Of a stretch of DNA of 64,000 bases, positions 47,880 through 57,619 are shown piece after piece (position 1 is the stretch's first letter; each line of letters starts with the position of its first letter). Source of the stretch: Pseudomonadota bacterium. GTDB taxonomy: Bacteria; Pseudomonadota; Alphaproteobacteria; Rhizobiales; Xanthobacteraceae. A program made the translations under genes and the position numbers. The DNA lies in contig JAFEFL010000025.1 of NCBI GenBank assembly GCA_018240595.1, positions 329,326 through 393,325 of the forward strand, given 5' to 3'. Under the pieces are notes generated by a model. That model was given only the letters and a program-made list of their open reading frames with translations. It was not told the DNA's origin and searched no databases.

Positions 47880-48506
47880 ATGGCCGACCACATCCGCTAC
47901 GATCTTCTCACCCAGCAGGCGCTGCGCGGCGTCGTTCGCAATGTGCTCTCCGATACGGCCAAAAAAGGCCTGCCGGGCGACCACCATTTCTACATTTCCT
48001 TCCAGACCCACGCGGAGGGCGTGCGGCTGTCCGACCGCCTGCGCGCCCAGTATCCGGAAGAGATGACGATCATCCTGCAGTACCAGTTCTGGGATCTGGC
48101 GGTGACCGAGCAGGGCTTCGAGGTCGGCATGTCGTTCGGCGGCATTCCGGAAAAGCTCTACGTGCCCTTCTCCGCCATCACCGGTTTCTTCGATCCGTCG
48201 GTACAATTCGGCCTTCAGTTCGAGGAAATTGGCGAGGACCAGACCCCCGCCCAGGGCTCGGCTAAGCCGGCGCGCGGCGGATCGGCCGAGGCCGCCGCCA
48301 ACGGCAAGGCACAGTCTCCCGGTGAGCAGAAGGTCCCATCGCCGGCCAAGACTCCGGCAAAGCCGGCAACCGTGCCGGTCGTCGGTGCCGCGGCGTCCGT
48401 TCCCTCGATCACGCCGGCCGGGCCGGCGGCGCCGACCGATCCAGATCCGGACAAGCCGTCGGGTGGCGGCGAGGTCGTCCGCCTCGACCGGTTTCGCAAG
48501 AAGTAG
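47880..48506 (+). CDS. sspB: ClpXP adaptor SspB
   Basis: SspB binds the SsrA tag and tethers tagged proteins to ClpXP. The 208 residues divide into a substrate-binding domain (1-120: IRYDLLTQQALRGVVRNVLS, HHFYISFQTHAEGVRLSDRL, IILQYQFWDLAV), a long Ala/Pro-rich linker (about 122-193), and the C-terminal tail VVRLDRFRKK, which matches the ClpX-binding tail of alphaproteobacterial SspB. It lies about 95 bases after the tmRNA gene on the same strand, so the tag source and its adaptor are neighbours. Confidence 0.94.
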   Translation: MADHIRYDLLTQQALRGVVRNVLSDTAKKGLPGDHHFYISFQTHAEGVRLSDRLRAQYPEEMTIILQYQFWDLAVTEQGFEVGMSFGGIPEKLYVPFSAITGFFDPSVQFGLQFEEIGEDQTPAQGSAKPARGGSAEAAANGKAQSPGEQKVPSPAKTPAKPATVPVVGAAASVPSITPAGPAAPTDPDPDKPSGGGEVVRLDRFRKK

Positions 48507-48571
48507 CCGCGGCTCGAACTTTCCGGCTTTTGCAGGCTTGTTCGCGGCGTCTGCCGCCATAGGTTTGCCTC

Positions 48572-49987
<1,416 letters not shown>

Positions 49988-50458
49988 CGCATCGCCCTAC
50001 CGGCTGCCCCGGTTACGCGGATTTTACGCAAGATTTCGAACAGCAACCGGGTATTCAGGCTTTTATTCAGGCGCTACATTCACTGCACTGAATGTATAGC
50101 GGCAGCGTTCCGGATGTATCAGGATACTAATTCACTGACGAGCGATGTCTTAATCTTGTGACAGACGCAGCGTCTCGCCTCGTCCGCGAGTTTATAGCCT
50201 GTCTAGTCAAATAAATTCCTCACGTTTGCCCGATTATACTTTGTCCATACCTTGTAAAAGCCTTACTCCGCCGAACCCGTTGTAAGTCTTCCTGAAAACG
50301 TGAGCCATGGAATATTATGCTCAACTGTTCGGATTGAAATTCTGCCATAGTCTTCCGCAATTGATGGGGTGCTAAGCTTTGGAACTACACATCCGAATGG
50401 CATGGGGCGGCGTCGGCCCGCTGGGTGCGCCAGCTACCCCCTAGCAACGAGTTTGAGA
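49988..50458. other. Gene-free stretch of lower GC after fumC
   Basis: 471 bases without a supported gene. Base composition is visibly more AT-rich than the surroundings. It holds an inverted repeat at 50075-50096 and several TATAAT-like strings (for example around 50191 and 50233), any of which could be part of the promoter of the DUF4169 pair. The only complete ATG frame of note, about 22 codons near 50308, has no supporting features. Confidence 0.5.
50075..50096. repeat. Inverted repeat TACATTCA-N6-TGAATGTA
   Basis: A perfect 8+8 inverted repeat with a CTGCAC spacer, extended on both sides by GC/GC. It lies 88 bases past fumC and 360 bases before the DUF4169 gene. The two-fold symmetry with an even spacer suits a dimeric regulator, but no U-run follows to make it a terminator. 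Confidence 0.5.
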
Positions 50459-50647
50459 ATGGCTGAGGTTGTGAACCTTCGCAGAGAGCGCAAGCGGGCC
50501 AAGCGGCGCAACGCGGAGCAGGAAGCCGAGATCCAGCGTCTTGCCCACGGGCGCCCACTCCATCTGCGTGAACTCGATGCCGCGCGGCGCGAGCAGGAAA
50601 TTCGAACCCACGACGCACACAAACTTCAAACGGGAGACCGCTCATGA
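50459..50647 (+). CDS. DUF4169 small basic protein
   Basis: 62 residues starting MAEVVNLRRERKRAKRRNAE, rich in Arg, Lys, Glu and Gln throughout and predicted to be one long charged helix. This N-terminus matches the DUF4169 family of alphaproteobacteria as I recall it. Its stop overlaps the start of the ribbon-helix-helix gene by four bases, so the two are translated together. Function unknown; the strongly basic helix could bind nucleic acid or the partner. Confidence 0.75.
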   Translation: MAEVVNLRRERKRAKRRNAEQEAEIQRLAHGRPLHLRELDAARREQEIRTHDAHKLQTGDRS

Positions 50648-50940
50648 GTTCTCCGGTTGTAAAGCGTTCGATCGTCATTGCCGGTCACAAGACCAGCGTC
50701 AGCCTTGAAGACGCGTTCTGGCAGGGCCTGAAGGAGATCGCCGCACAGCGCGATCTGACGCTGTCGGATCTGGTCGCCACGATCGACACTGGCCGGCACC
50801 ACGGCAACCTGTCGTCCGCGATCCGCCTGTTCGTCCTCGATTTCTATCGCGCGCAGAGCGACGGCGGCAGCGCAGCGTCGGAGCCGGTGCGCAACACGGC
50901 GGCGGCGCGCATGGTGACGTCAGTTCTGCGGGCTGAGTAG
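50644..50940 (+). CDS. Ribbon-helix-helix domain protein
   Basis: 98 residues. VVKRSIVIAGHKTSVSLEDAFW (shown in parts) gives the N-terminal strand, followed by WQGLKEIAAQRDLTLSDLVATI as two helices, the usual order of RHH DNA-binding dimers. GNLSSAIRLFVLDFYRAQ forms the end of the domain. The family (RHH_4 type) is small and of unknown target. It is coupled to the DUF4169 gene and overlaps the 3' end of the convergent AsmA gene by 21 bases. Confidence 0.82.
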   Translation: MSSPVVKRSIVIAGHKTSVSLEDAFWQGLKEIAAQRDLTLSDLVATIDTGRHHGNLSSAIRLFVLDFYRAQSDGGSAASEPVRNTAAARMVTSVLRAE

Positions 50941-53900
50941 CAACGCCGGTGCGCCGCGGCTGTCGACGGCTCGTCCCGGCTGGGGCGCAGGTTTGATATT
51001 AAGTGGCGCCGGCAGAGCCGGCGCCATTTCCTTTTTAGGCGCCGCGCGCGGAGCCGGCGGTGCCGGAGTCGACATCGGCGCGGATCCGCTCGCCTCCGGC
51101 GCCGGTGCCGACTCGGGAGCCTGTGCCGGTGGAAGCGCCGGCGGTGGCGCGGGCGCCGGCTTCGGCTGCGCCGCTTCCAATGCCTTCAAACGTTTCGCTT
51201 GATTTTCGACGGAGCGAAGCGTCAGCCAGCCGGTGAGTGCCGAGACATCGACGCTGCGCGAGGGCTCGGGGGCGGGGCCGCGCAGGGCCATGAAGATATC
51301 CGGCCGGGAACCTGACTCTCGGTCATGACCGGACAGCACCAGCCGCGCGTCGACCGTGCCGTCGGTGAGATCGACATTGCCGGACAGCGCCAGCTCGGCG
51401 TCCGCGCTTTCGACCTGGGTTTTCGCCAGCCGCAACTGGCCGGCGCTAACGGCGTAATCCAGCTCGGCGTGCTTGACGGTCAACCGGCCGCTCTCCAGAC
51501 CCTTGGTGACGATCGTGGCGATGCGATCATTGTCGATACTGACGCCCTGATCGACCGCGCGCGTCACCGTATCGAACACGCGCGGATCGAGGCCGGCGAG
51601 CTGGCCGTCGGTGAGGATCGCCTTACCCTCGCCTTGCAGCGAACCGATCAGCGCGATCGGACTGAGACCGGAGCCATGAATGTCGGCGGACAAATCGACT
51701 TTGCCGGCGACCGGCGGCCGGGCGCCCGACGGCAATAGCGCCGCGGCGTCGGCACCCGCCAGCGCCAGCTTGGCCTCCGTCTTCAGGCCCAACTCAGCGT
51801 CCTGCCAGGCGATCGAGCCCGACAGCCGGCCGCCGCCGATATCGCCGCCAATATCGGCAATGGTGAGCGCCTGGTCGGCGAAATTGAGCGTCGCGCGGAA
51901 CTCGCGCGCGGTGATGCGCGGCGTGACGTCGAGACGGCGAGCCCTGAACGTCACCTGTCCGGTGTAATTGCCGAACACGCCGTCGGTGAAGGGCTCGGTG
52001 GACCACACCCAGCTCGCGTCATTGGCCTTGGCAGCCGACGGCATGCCGATGGCCGCCGCCAGGAGACCGCCGGCATCGACATTGTCGGTTTCGACGTCAC
52101 CCGAGAGCCGGTGCGGCGAGGCCAATGTCATCGCCAACTTGCCGCGGGCGGTTGCGCCGCCCACCGCGGCGTGGACGTCCGAAGCCGACAATTGTTCGCC
52201 GCTCAGGACCACCTGTCCGTCGAAGGTGAGCGGCAATGCCGCCGCGTCGGTGTTAGCCCGCCCGCGCAGCGGCGCGGCATTGGCGCGCGCGATCGTCGTG
52301 TGCAGCGTGGCCGTCGGCGCGGTGGCAAAAGGCCGCGCGGTGCCCGCCGCCTTGGCGTCCAGCCCCTTGCCGGCCAGCCGCGCGTCGAGGCGCAGATCGC
52401 CGCTGGCCGGACCGTTCAGGCTCAGCTTGAGAGATGCCGGGCCCGGCTCGGTCACCAGCGCGCGGTCGAGGCCGAGCATCGCCAGCAGCGTCTTGCCGTC
52501 GTCGGCATCGAGCGTGCCGTCGATCTTCAGGTCGCCGCGGCTGAGAATGTCGGTGCTGGCATTGCCCTGCGCCTTCAGGCCGAGCCGTACCTGGCCAAGA
52601 CGGCCGTCGACATTGAGCCGCGCCAACGCCGGCGCCGCGCCGTCGATCGTCAGCCGGCCCTGCAATTTCGCCGGCGCCATCGCCGCGGCATTGGCGCTCA
52701 GCGCGCCGACCGTGGCCGGCGCGAAGCGCGACAGCAGCGCGAACACCGGCGCCATGTCCGGCGCGTTGAGATCGACATTGATGCTGCCGCGCGGCGTCGC
52801 GGCGCGCGTGTCGATGCGGCCGCTGGCCGAGAACGCCGCGCCGCCGAGATCGGCGACGCTGAGCTTGTCGATCTGCAAGCCGTCGCCATCGACCTTGAGC
52901 CGCGCGCTGGCGTTGCGTCCGGAAAAGCCGCCGACACTGGCGCGGCCGATATCGACGGCGATGGTCATGTCGCGCGGCCGCTCCAGCGTCGAGCCGGAAA
53001 CCAGCGCCATGCCGAAACCGAGCGTGGCGTCGAGATCGAGATCGGGCGCGTTGAGCGCGGCATCAAGCTTCGATGGCGCGGTGCGCGAGGCGAAGGAATA
53101 GGCAAAGCGCCCGGACACGACTTTGCGATCGAATGTCGCCTTCAGGCTGTCGATGGCGATCTTCTCGCTGCCGAGCGTAACGTCACCGCGGATGCTGAGC
53201 GGACTGATGTCGATCGGCGCGGCCGGCTGGGCCTTGTCGCCACGGCCCTCGAGCCAGGCCGCAAGCACTTTCGGATCGCTGGCATCGATCTCGGCGGGGC
53301 CGGTGAAGGCAACGCCCGCGGCATCGACCGCCAGATGGCCGGACAGCTTCACCTGCGTATAGCCCGGCGTGCGGAATTCGAAGCGGTCGAGATTCCAGCC
53401 ACCCCTGTCGCTCGATAGATCGCCGCGCAGGTTCTGCACCACGTTGCCGCCGAGCGTGACCTGATCGATGCCGACGCCGATGGAAATCGGGAACGACGGC
53501 GCGAAGGCGCCGCCGCCGAGTTGGATCAAATCGCGGATCGCCGCGGCCGGCGGCGGACGCACGCCGTTCTCCGCCGCGAGGACGCGGTCGAGATCGATCT
53601 GCCGTCCCGACAGCACGCCTTCGAAGCGCGGCGACTTGCCGAACTTGAAATCGGCGACGCCGGTGAGCTTCAGCCCCTGCTCTTCCGGACCGTAAAGAAA
53701 CTCGAGCTGCTCGAGCAGCGCCGACTGCGCATTGGCCTTGAGCTTGGAGGTGACGCGCCAGGGCTGCGTCAGGCGCGCGCCGCCCTTCTGCGCGATGCCG
53801 ACGGGTTTGGCGAGCTTGAGCGTGCCCTCGAATTGCGGCGCGCCGCTGAGCGTGAGGATGCCGTCGGTCTCGATGCTGAGCGGGCGATTGACCGGATCGA

Positions 53901-54567
53901 CATTGAGACGAACCTTGACCGTGCCGTCATCGCCGTAACGGCCAGATGACAGGCGGTACGGATAGAGTTCGCCGGCGACGGTGGCCGCGCCCTCGCCCTT
54001 GAACGGGCCGAGCAGCGAGCGCGCCTCGCCGTTGAACCAGACGCGCTCGAGCGACATCGTCGCGCCGTCGGGCTCGGCGACCGTCAGCGTGCCGTCCTCA
54101 ATGCTGAGTTTTTCGATGCTGAGGTCTTCGGGATTGAACGCGAAGGCCAGTCCCGGCGCCCGCACCTGACCGGCGGCATCGGCGGCCAGGTTGACGCGCG
54201 GGCCGGCAATAGTGAGATCGGTGGCGCGCCACTCGCCGCGCAGAAGCGGCGCCAGCGCGAACTCGATGCCGAGCGATCGTGCCTTGATGGTTTCGTTGCC
54301 GGCGTTGTTGCCGGCATTGGCGCCCGGCGTGCCGGCTTTCGTGCTGTCGGCCGCGCCGACCTGGATGTCGTTGAGCGTCAGGCGTGGCGCGGGCAGCAGG
54401 CGCAGGTCGATCGGCCCGGCAACGCGCACCGGCGCGCCGAGGACATGACTGGCCTGGGTCTCGAAGATCGAGCGATAGCCGTTCCAGTCGATCAGCAGCG
54501 GGCCGACCAGCGCCGCGACCACGGCGAGGATGATGGCAATCGCCACTGTGAGCAAAGTCGTCTGCAC
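50920..54567 (-). CDS. Large AsmA-family protein
   Basis: 1215 residues. A membrane anchor covers about 5-25, then WNGYRSIFETQASHVLGAPV, the AsmA start with the conserved DWN-like loop. Long beta-rich repeats follow: stretches such as LSGHLAVDAAG, GRIDTRAATPRG, DATLGFGMALVSG, then the C-terminal AsmA_2-type region with LQGEGKAILTDGQLAGLDPRVFDTVTRAVD. The final 85 residues are a Pro/Ala linker. Related proteins form hydrophobic grooves thought to carry phospholipid across the periplasm. It is monocistronic, ending inside the ribbon-helix-helix gene. Function by homology only. Confidence 0.85.
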   Translation of the reverse strand: MQTTLLTVAIAIILAVVAALVGPLLIDWNGYRSIFETQASHVLGAPVRVAGPIDLRLLPAPRLTLNDIQVGAADSTKAGTPGANAGNNAGNETIKARSLGIEFALAPLLRGEWRATDLTIAGPRVNLAADAAGQVRAPGLAFAFNPEDLSIEKLSIEDGTLTVAEPDGATMSLERVWFNGEARSLLGPFKGEGAATVAGELYPYRLSSGRYGDDGTVKVRLNVDPVNRPLSIETDGILTLSGAPQFEGTLKLAKPVGIAQKGGARLTQPWRVTSKLKANAQSALLEQLEFLYGPEEQGLKLTGVADFKFGKSPRFEGVLSGRQIDLDRVLAAENGVRPPPAAAIRDLIQLGGGAFAPSFPISIGVGIDQVTLGGNVVQNLRGDLSSDRGGWNLDRFEFRTPGYTQVKLSGHLAVDAAGVAFTGPAEIDASDPKVLAAWLEGRGDKAQPAAPIDISPLSIRGDVTLGSEKIAIDSLKATFDRKVVSGRFAYSFASRTAPSKLDAALNAPDLDLDATLGFGMALVSGSTLERPRDMTIAVDIGRASVGGFSGRNASARLKVDGDGLQIDKLSVADLGGAAFSASGRIDTRAATPRGSINVDLNAPDMAPVFALLSRFAPATVGALSANAAAMAPAKLQGRLTIDGAAPALARLNVDGRLGQVRLGLKAQGNASTDILSRGDLKIDGTLDADDGKTLLAMLGLDRALVTEPGPASLKLSLNGPASGDLRLDARLAGKGLDAKAAGTARPFATAPTATLHTTIARANAAPLRGRANTDAAALPLTFDGQVVLSGEQLSASDVHAAVGGATARGKLAMTLASPHRLSGDVETDNVDAGGLLAAAIGMPSAAKANDASWVWSTEPFTDGVFGNYTGQVTFRARRLDVTPRITAREFRATLNFADQALTIADIGGDIGGGRLSGSIAWQDAELGLKTEAKLALAGADAAALLPSGARPPVAGKVDLSADIHGSGLSPIALIGSLQGEGKAILTDGQLAGLDPRVFDTVTRAVDQGVSIDNDRIATIVTKGLESGRLTVKHAELDYAVSAGQLRLAKTQVESADAELALSGNVDLTDGTVDARLVLSGHDRESGSRPDIFMALRGPAPEPSRSVDVSALTGWLTLRSVENQAKRLKALEAAQPKPAPAPPPALPPAQAPESAPAPEASGSAPMSTPAPPAPRAAPKKEMAPALPAPLNIKPAPQPGRAVDSRGAPALLLSPQN

Positions 54568-54667
54568 GCCGTCTCCCGCGGCACGCCATGGCCCCCCGGC
54601 CGGCGCGCCTCACCGCCCTGAATATACGTCATTATTGGCGGTTTCCGTTGGCAAATCTATGTCGGCT

Positions 54668-54769
54668 CGTCATTCCGGGGCGCGCGTCAGCGCAACCCGG
54701 AATCCATATCCCCGGTGCTGCGGCGTACGGATTCCGGGCTTCCTCGCTGCGCGCGGGCCCGGGAATGAC
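54668..54769. repeat. Palindromic repeat (GTCATTCCGGG...CCCGGAATGAC family)
   Basis: Outer inverted ends GTCATTCCGGG and CCCGGGAATGAC enclose CCCGGAATCC and GGATTCCGGG arms and a GCGCGCGTCAGCGC-type hairpin. The same family occurs inside the helicase gene at 60591-60734. It fills the gap between the AsmA gene start and the flavoprotein gene end. Confidence 0.75.
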
Positions 54770-54772
54770 CGA

Positions 54773-56185
54773 TTACGATGCCGGCAGCATCTTGCCGGGG
54801 TTGAGGATGTTCTGCGGGTCGAGCGCCTGCTTGATGGCGCGCATCGCCGCGACCGCGGCGGCGCCGTGCTCGACCTCCATGTACTTCATCTTGCCCTGGC
54901 CGATGCCGTGTTCGCCGGTTGCGGTGCCGTCCATCGCCAGCGCGCGCTTGACCAGACGGTCGGACAGCGCCTTGGCGCGCTTGACCTCGTCCGGATCGTT
55001 GATATCGACAAGCATGGTGAGGTGGAAATTGCCGTCGCCGACATGGCCGACGATCGGCGCGATGATACGGCTCTCCTCGATGTCCGCCTGCGTTTCGGTA
55101 ACACATTCGGCGAGCCGCGAGATCGGCACGCAGACGTCGGTCGCGATCATCGCCGAGCCCGGACGAAGCTGAAAGTTGGAGAAGGCCGCGTTGTGCCGCG
55201 CCTCCCACAATCTGGTGCGCTCCTCGGCCTGCGCCGTCCAGACGAACGGCCCGCCGCCGAACTCGGCGGCGATCTCGCCGAAGCGTTCCGCCTGTTCCTT
55301 CACCGAAGCCTCGGTGCCGTGAAATTCCATCAGCAGCAAGGTCGTTTCCGGCAGACCCATCTGCGAGCCGAGATTGAGCGCGCGCACCTGCACGGTGTCG
55401 AGCAGTTCGATGCGCGCCACCGGAATGCCGCTCTGAATCGTGAGGATGGTGGCGTTGCAGGCTGCCTCCACCGACGGGAACGGGCAGCGCCCGCCGGAAA
55501 TCGCCTCGGGAATGCCGGACAGCTTGAGCGTCAGTTCGGTGATGATGCCGAGCGTGCCTTCCGAGCCGACCATCAGGCGCGTCAGATCGTAGCCCGCCGA
55601 GGTCTTCTTGGCGCGGCGCGCGGTGTCGATCACCTCGCCATTCGCCAGCACGACCTTCATCGTCAGCACGTTGTCCTTCATCGTGCCGTAGCGCACCGCA
55701 TTGGTGCCGGAGGCGCGCGTCGAGGCCATGCCGCCGAGCGAGGCGTTGGCGCCGGGGTCGATCGGGAAGAACAGACCGGAATCCCGCAATTGCTCGTTGA
55801 GCTCCTTGCGGGTGATGCCGGCCTGGACGACGCAGTCGAGATCCTCGGCGTGAACGGTGATCAGCTTGTTCATGTCGCGGAAGTCGATCGACACGCCGCC
55901 TTGCGGCGCGTTGACGTGACCTTCGAGCGACGAGCCGGTGCCGAAGGGAATAATCGGCATTTTGTGTTTGGCGCAGATGCGCACGACCTGCTGCACGTCC
56001 TCGGTCGATTGCGGAAAGATGACCGCGTCCGGCGCCTGGTTGGCGATCCAGGTCACGGTGTTGCCGTGCTGCTCGCGCACCGCGCGCGAGGTGACGACGC
56101 GATTGCCGAAGACCGCCGTCAGATCGGCGATCGCGGCGGCAAAACGGGTCGGGCTCGATGGTTCGGCAACGGTATCGGTGGTCAC
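54773..56185 (-). CDS. FAD-linked oxidase (D-lactate dehydrogenase / GlcD-like)
   Basis: 470 residues. The FAD-binding PCMH fold covers about 45-225, with IPFGTGSSLEGHVNAPQGGV (81-100) and DPGANASLGGMASTRASGT as the flavin-binding loops. The C-terminal oxidase domain ends GEHGIGQGKMKYMEVEHG and DPQNILNPGKML. The sequence style is closest to D-lactate dehydrogenase (cytochrome) and glycolate oxidase GlcD. D-lactate or another D-2-hydroxyacid is the probable substrate. No GlcE or GlcF subunit gene is nearby, so it probably acts alone. A palindromic repeat follows immediately. Confidence 0.9.
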   Translation of the reverse strand: MTTDTVAEPSSPTRFAAAIADLTAVFGNRVVTSRAVREQHGNTVTWIANQAPDAVIFPQSTEDVQQVVRICAKHKMPIIPFGTGSSLEGHVNAPQGGVSIDFRDMNKLITVHAEDLDCVVQAGITRKELNEQLRDSGLFFPIDPGANASLGGMASTRASGTNAVRYGTMKDNVLTMKVVLANGEVIDTARRAKKTSAGYDLTRLMVGSEGTLGIITELTLKLSGIPEAISGGRCPFPSVEAACNATILTIQSGIPVARIELLDTVQVRALNLGSQMGLPETTLLLMEFHGTEASVKEQAERFGEIAAEFGGGPFVWTAQAEERTRLWEARHNAAFSNFQLRPGSAMIATDVCVPISRLAECVTETQADIEESRIIAPIVGHVGDGNFHLTMLVDINDPDEVKRAKALSDRLVKRALAMDGTATGEHGIGQGKMKYMEVEHGAAAVAAMRAIKQALDPQNILNPGKMLPAS

Positions 56186-56284
56186 GGCAATGCCCCGGCT
56201 GATGGCGGACGAGCCGCAACCTGTCCGGGCGTGGCAAAGCCGTCAAGGGTCAGGGCCACCAGCCGGCGCGGCGATCGGAATTTC

Positions 56285-56488
56285 TCAGGAATAGATGAAA
56301 TCGGGCAGCGGCTCGGGCGGCGGCGGCGCACTTTGGCTCGCCGAGACGGCATAGGCGGCGATCATCAGCGCCAGCATGACCAGGAAGGCGCCCTTGGCGC
56401 CGACGCGCAGCACATTCCGCGCAACCTGAGGGTCGCCCAGGGCGATCCGGCTGAACGCGTTTCTGGCTGCCGCAATGGGGCTCGTCAT
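56285..56488 (-). CDS. Small single-span membrane protein, unrecognised
   Basis: 67 residues from the ATG at 56488, with GAGGAG eight bases upstream. Residues 1-32 are basic and amphipathic (SPIAAARNAFSRIALGDPQ), 33-53 are one hydrophobic span, and the tail is SQSAPPPPEPLPDFIYS. I do not recognise the family. A good ribosome site and sensible composition argue that it is real. It lies 93 bases downstream of the YcjF-like gene on the same strand and before the flavoprotein gene, and could be co-transcribed. Confidence 0.6.
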   Translation of the reverse strand: MTSPIAAARNAFSRIALGDPQVARNVLRVGAKGAFLVMLALMIAAYAVSASQSAPPPPEPLPDFIYS

Positions 56489-56581
56489 CTGGCCACTCCT
56501 CGTCAAGGCGAGGATAGCCGAGCGGTCCGGACGGGCACCGACTTCGTTAAGAATTGGTTAACGCGGGCGCCCAGCTGTGGA

Positions 56582-57619
56582 TTATTTTTCGCCCGGGGCC
56601 CGGTCGGCGGCCGGTTTGCGGCCGAACAGGTTGCCGATGAGCGAGGAGAACATCCCGGGCATCTCGTGCGGCTCGAATGGAACCGGGCGGCACATGGCCA
56701 TGGTGATGAGGCCGATGCGGGCCATGCGCTGGCCGGCATACATCGATTCCGCGGTTCCGGCGGCGATGCGCTCGGCGATGGCGCCGCCGAGATGCTGGGT
56801 CAGCGTCATGCCGGCCAGATCGACGGCGCCGAGGCGGCCCGCTTCCATCGTCAGGCGGCGCAGCAGGTGGATCGTCGCCGCCGCGGTCGGCCGGTGGCCG
56901 TAAACCGAGGCGACGCCGCGCACCATGCGCACCGCCACGGCGACGAAGAACACGACGTCGGTGAAGGCGGTCGGCGACACCGCGGTGATGCCGAAGCCGC
57001 CGGCGGTGGCGCGGCGGATGACCGCCTCGGCGCGGCGGTCGAGCGGCGTCATCACCGTGCGCGACAGCATGCCGAGCTGTTGCGCCGGCGTGTGATGCTG
57101 CTGCAGCTGGCGCTGATAGCTTTCGATCGCCGCCGTGGTTTCGCGATCCTTCGGCACCACGGCGAGCACGTCGCGGATGGCGGCGCGCATCTCGGCCGGA
57201 CGCAGCGTCTTGTCGGTGAGACGCTTCTGGTTCTCCTCGACGCTGGTCAGTTTCCAGAAGCTGCGCAGCTCGCGGCCGATGATCGTGAGGGCGCCGGCGA
57301 CGCCGACGCCGACCACGCCGCTCGCGACCCAGCCTTGCGTTCCGCTTCGCGCGAAAGCATCGGAAATCCATTGCCAGGCATCGACGCCGATCCAGCCGGC
57401 AACCGCAACGCCGATCGCCCAGAGGCCGGCGCGCTTCCAGCCGTCGCGCTTGCGCGGCGCGGGCGCGGCCGGCGCGACGACGGCGCGCTCGCGCGGCACC
57501 ACGCGTTCGGTCTCCTCGGTAGCGAACACCATGGGCGCGCCCGGCCGCGCCGATGCGGCGTCCAGCACATCCTCCTCGATGACAAAGGGCCTGTTCTGCG
57601 GTTGGCGCGGATCGCTCAT
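56582..57619 (-). CDS. YcjF-family membrane protein (DUF697, TIGR01620-like)
   Basis: 345 residues from the ATG at 57619, which overlaps the stop of the upstream YcjX gene (ATGA); longer in-frame coding is antisense. Residues 1-65 are a cytoplasmic Pro/Ala-rich lead, followed by two membrane segments (about 65-84 and 94-112), then a helical domain with GGFGITAVSPTAFTDVVFFV (about 206-225) and IGLITMAMCRPVPF. This is the YcjF family; YcjF accompanies YcjX and appears in envelope stress regulons in enterobacteria. Its function is not established. Confidence 0.85.
   Translation of the reverse strand: MSDPRQPQNRPFVIEEDVLDAASARPGAPMVFATEETERVVPRERAVVAPAAPAPRKRDGWKRAGLWAIGVAVAGWIGVDAWQWISDAFARSGTQGWVASGVVGVGVAGALTIIGRELRSFWKLTSVEENQKRLTDKTLRPAEMRAAIRDVLAVVPKDRETTAAIESYQRQLQQHHTPAQQLGMLSRTVMTPLDRRAEAVIRRATAGGFGITAVSPTAFTDVVFFVAVAVRMVRGVASVYGHRPTAAATIHLLRRLTMEAGRLGAVDLAGMTLTQHLGGAIAERIAAGTAESMYAGQRMARIGLITMAMCRPVPFEPHEMPGMFSSLIGNLFGRKPAADRAPGEK

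Noticed and set aside
50308..50376. 22-codon ATG frame in the AT-rich gap
   Set aside because: No ribosome site, no conserved-looking pattern and no genetic context.
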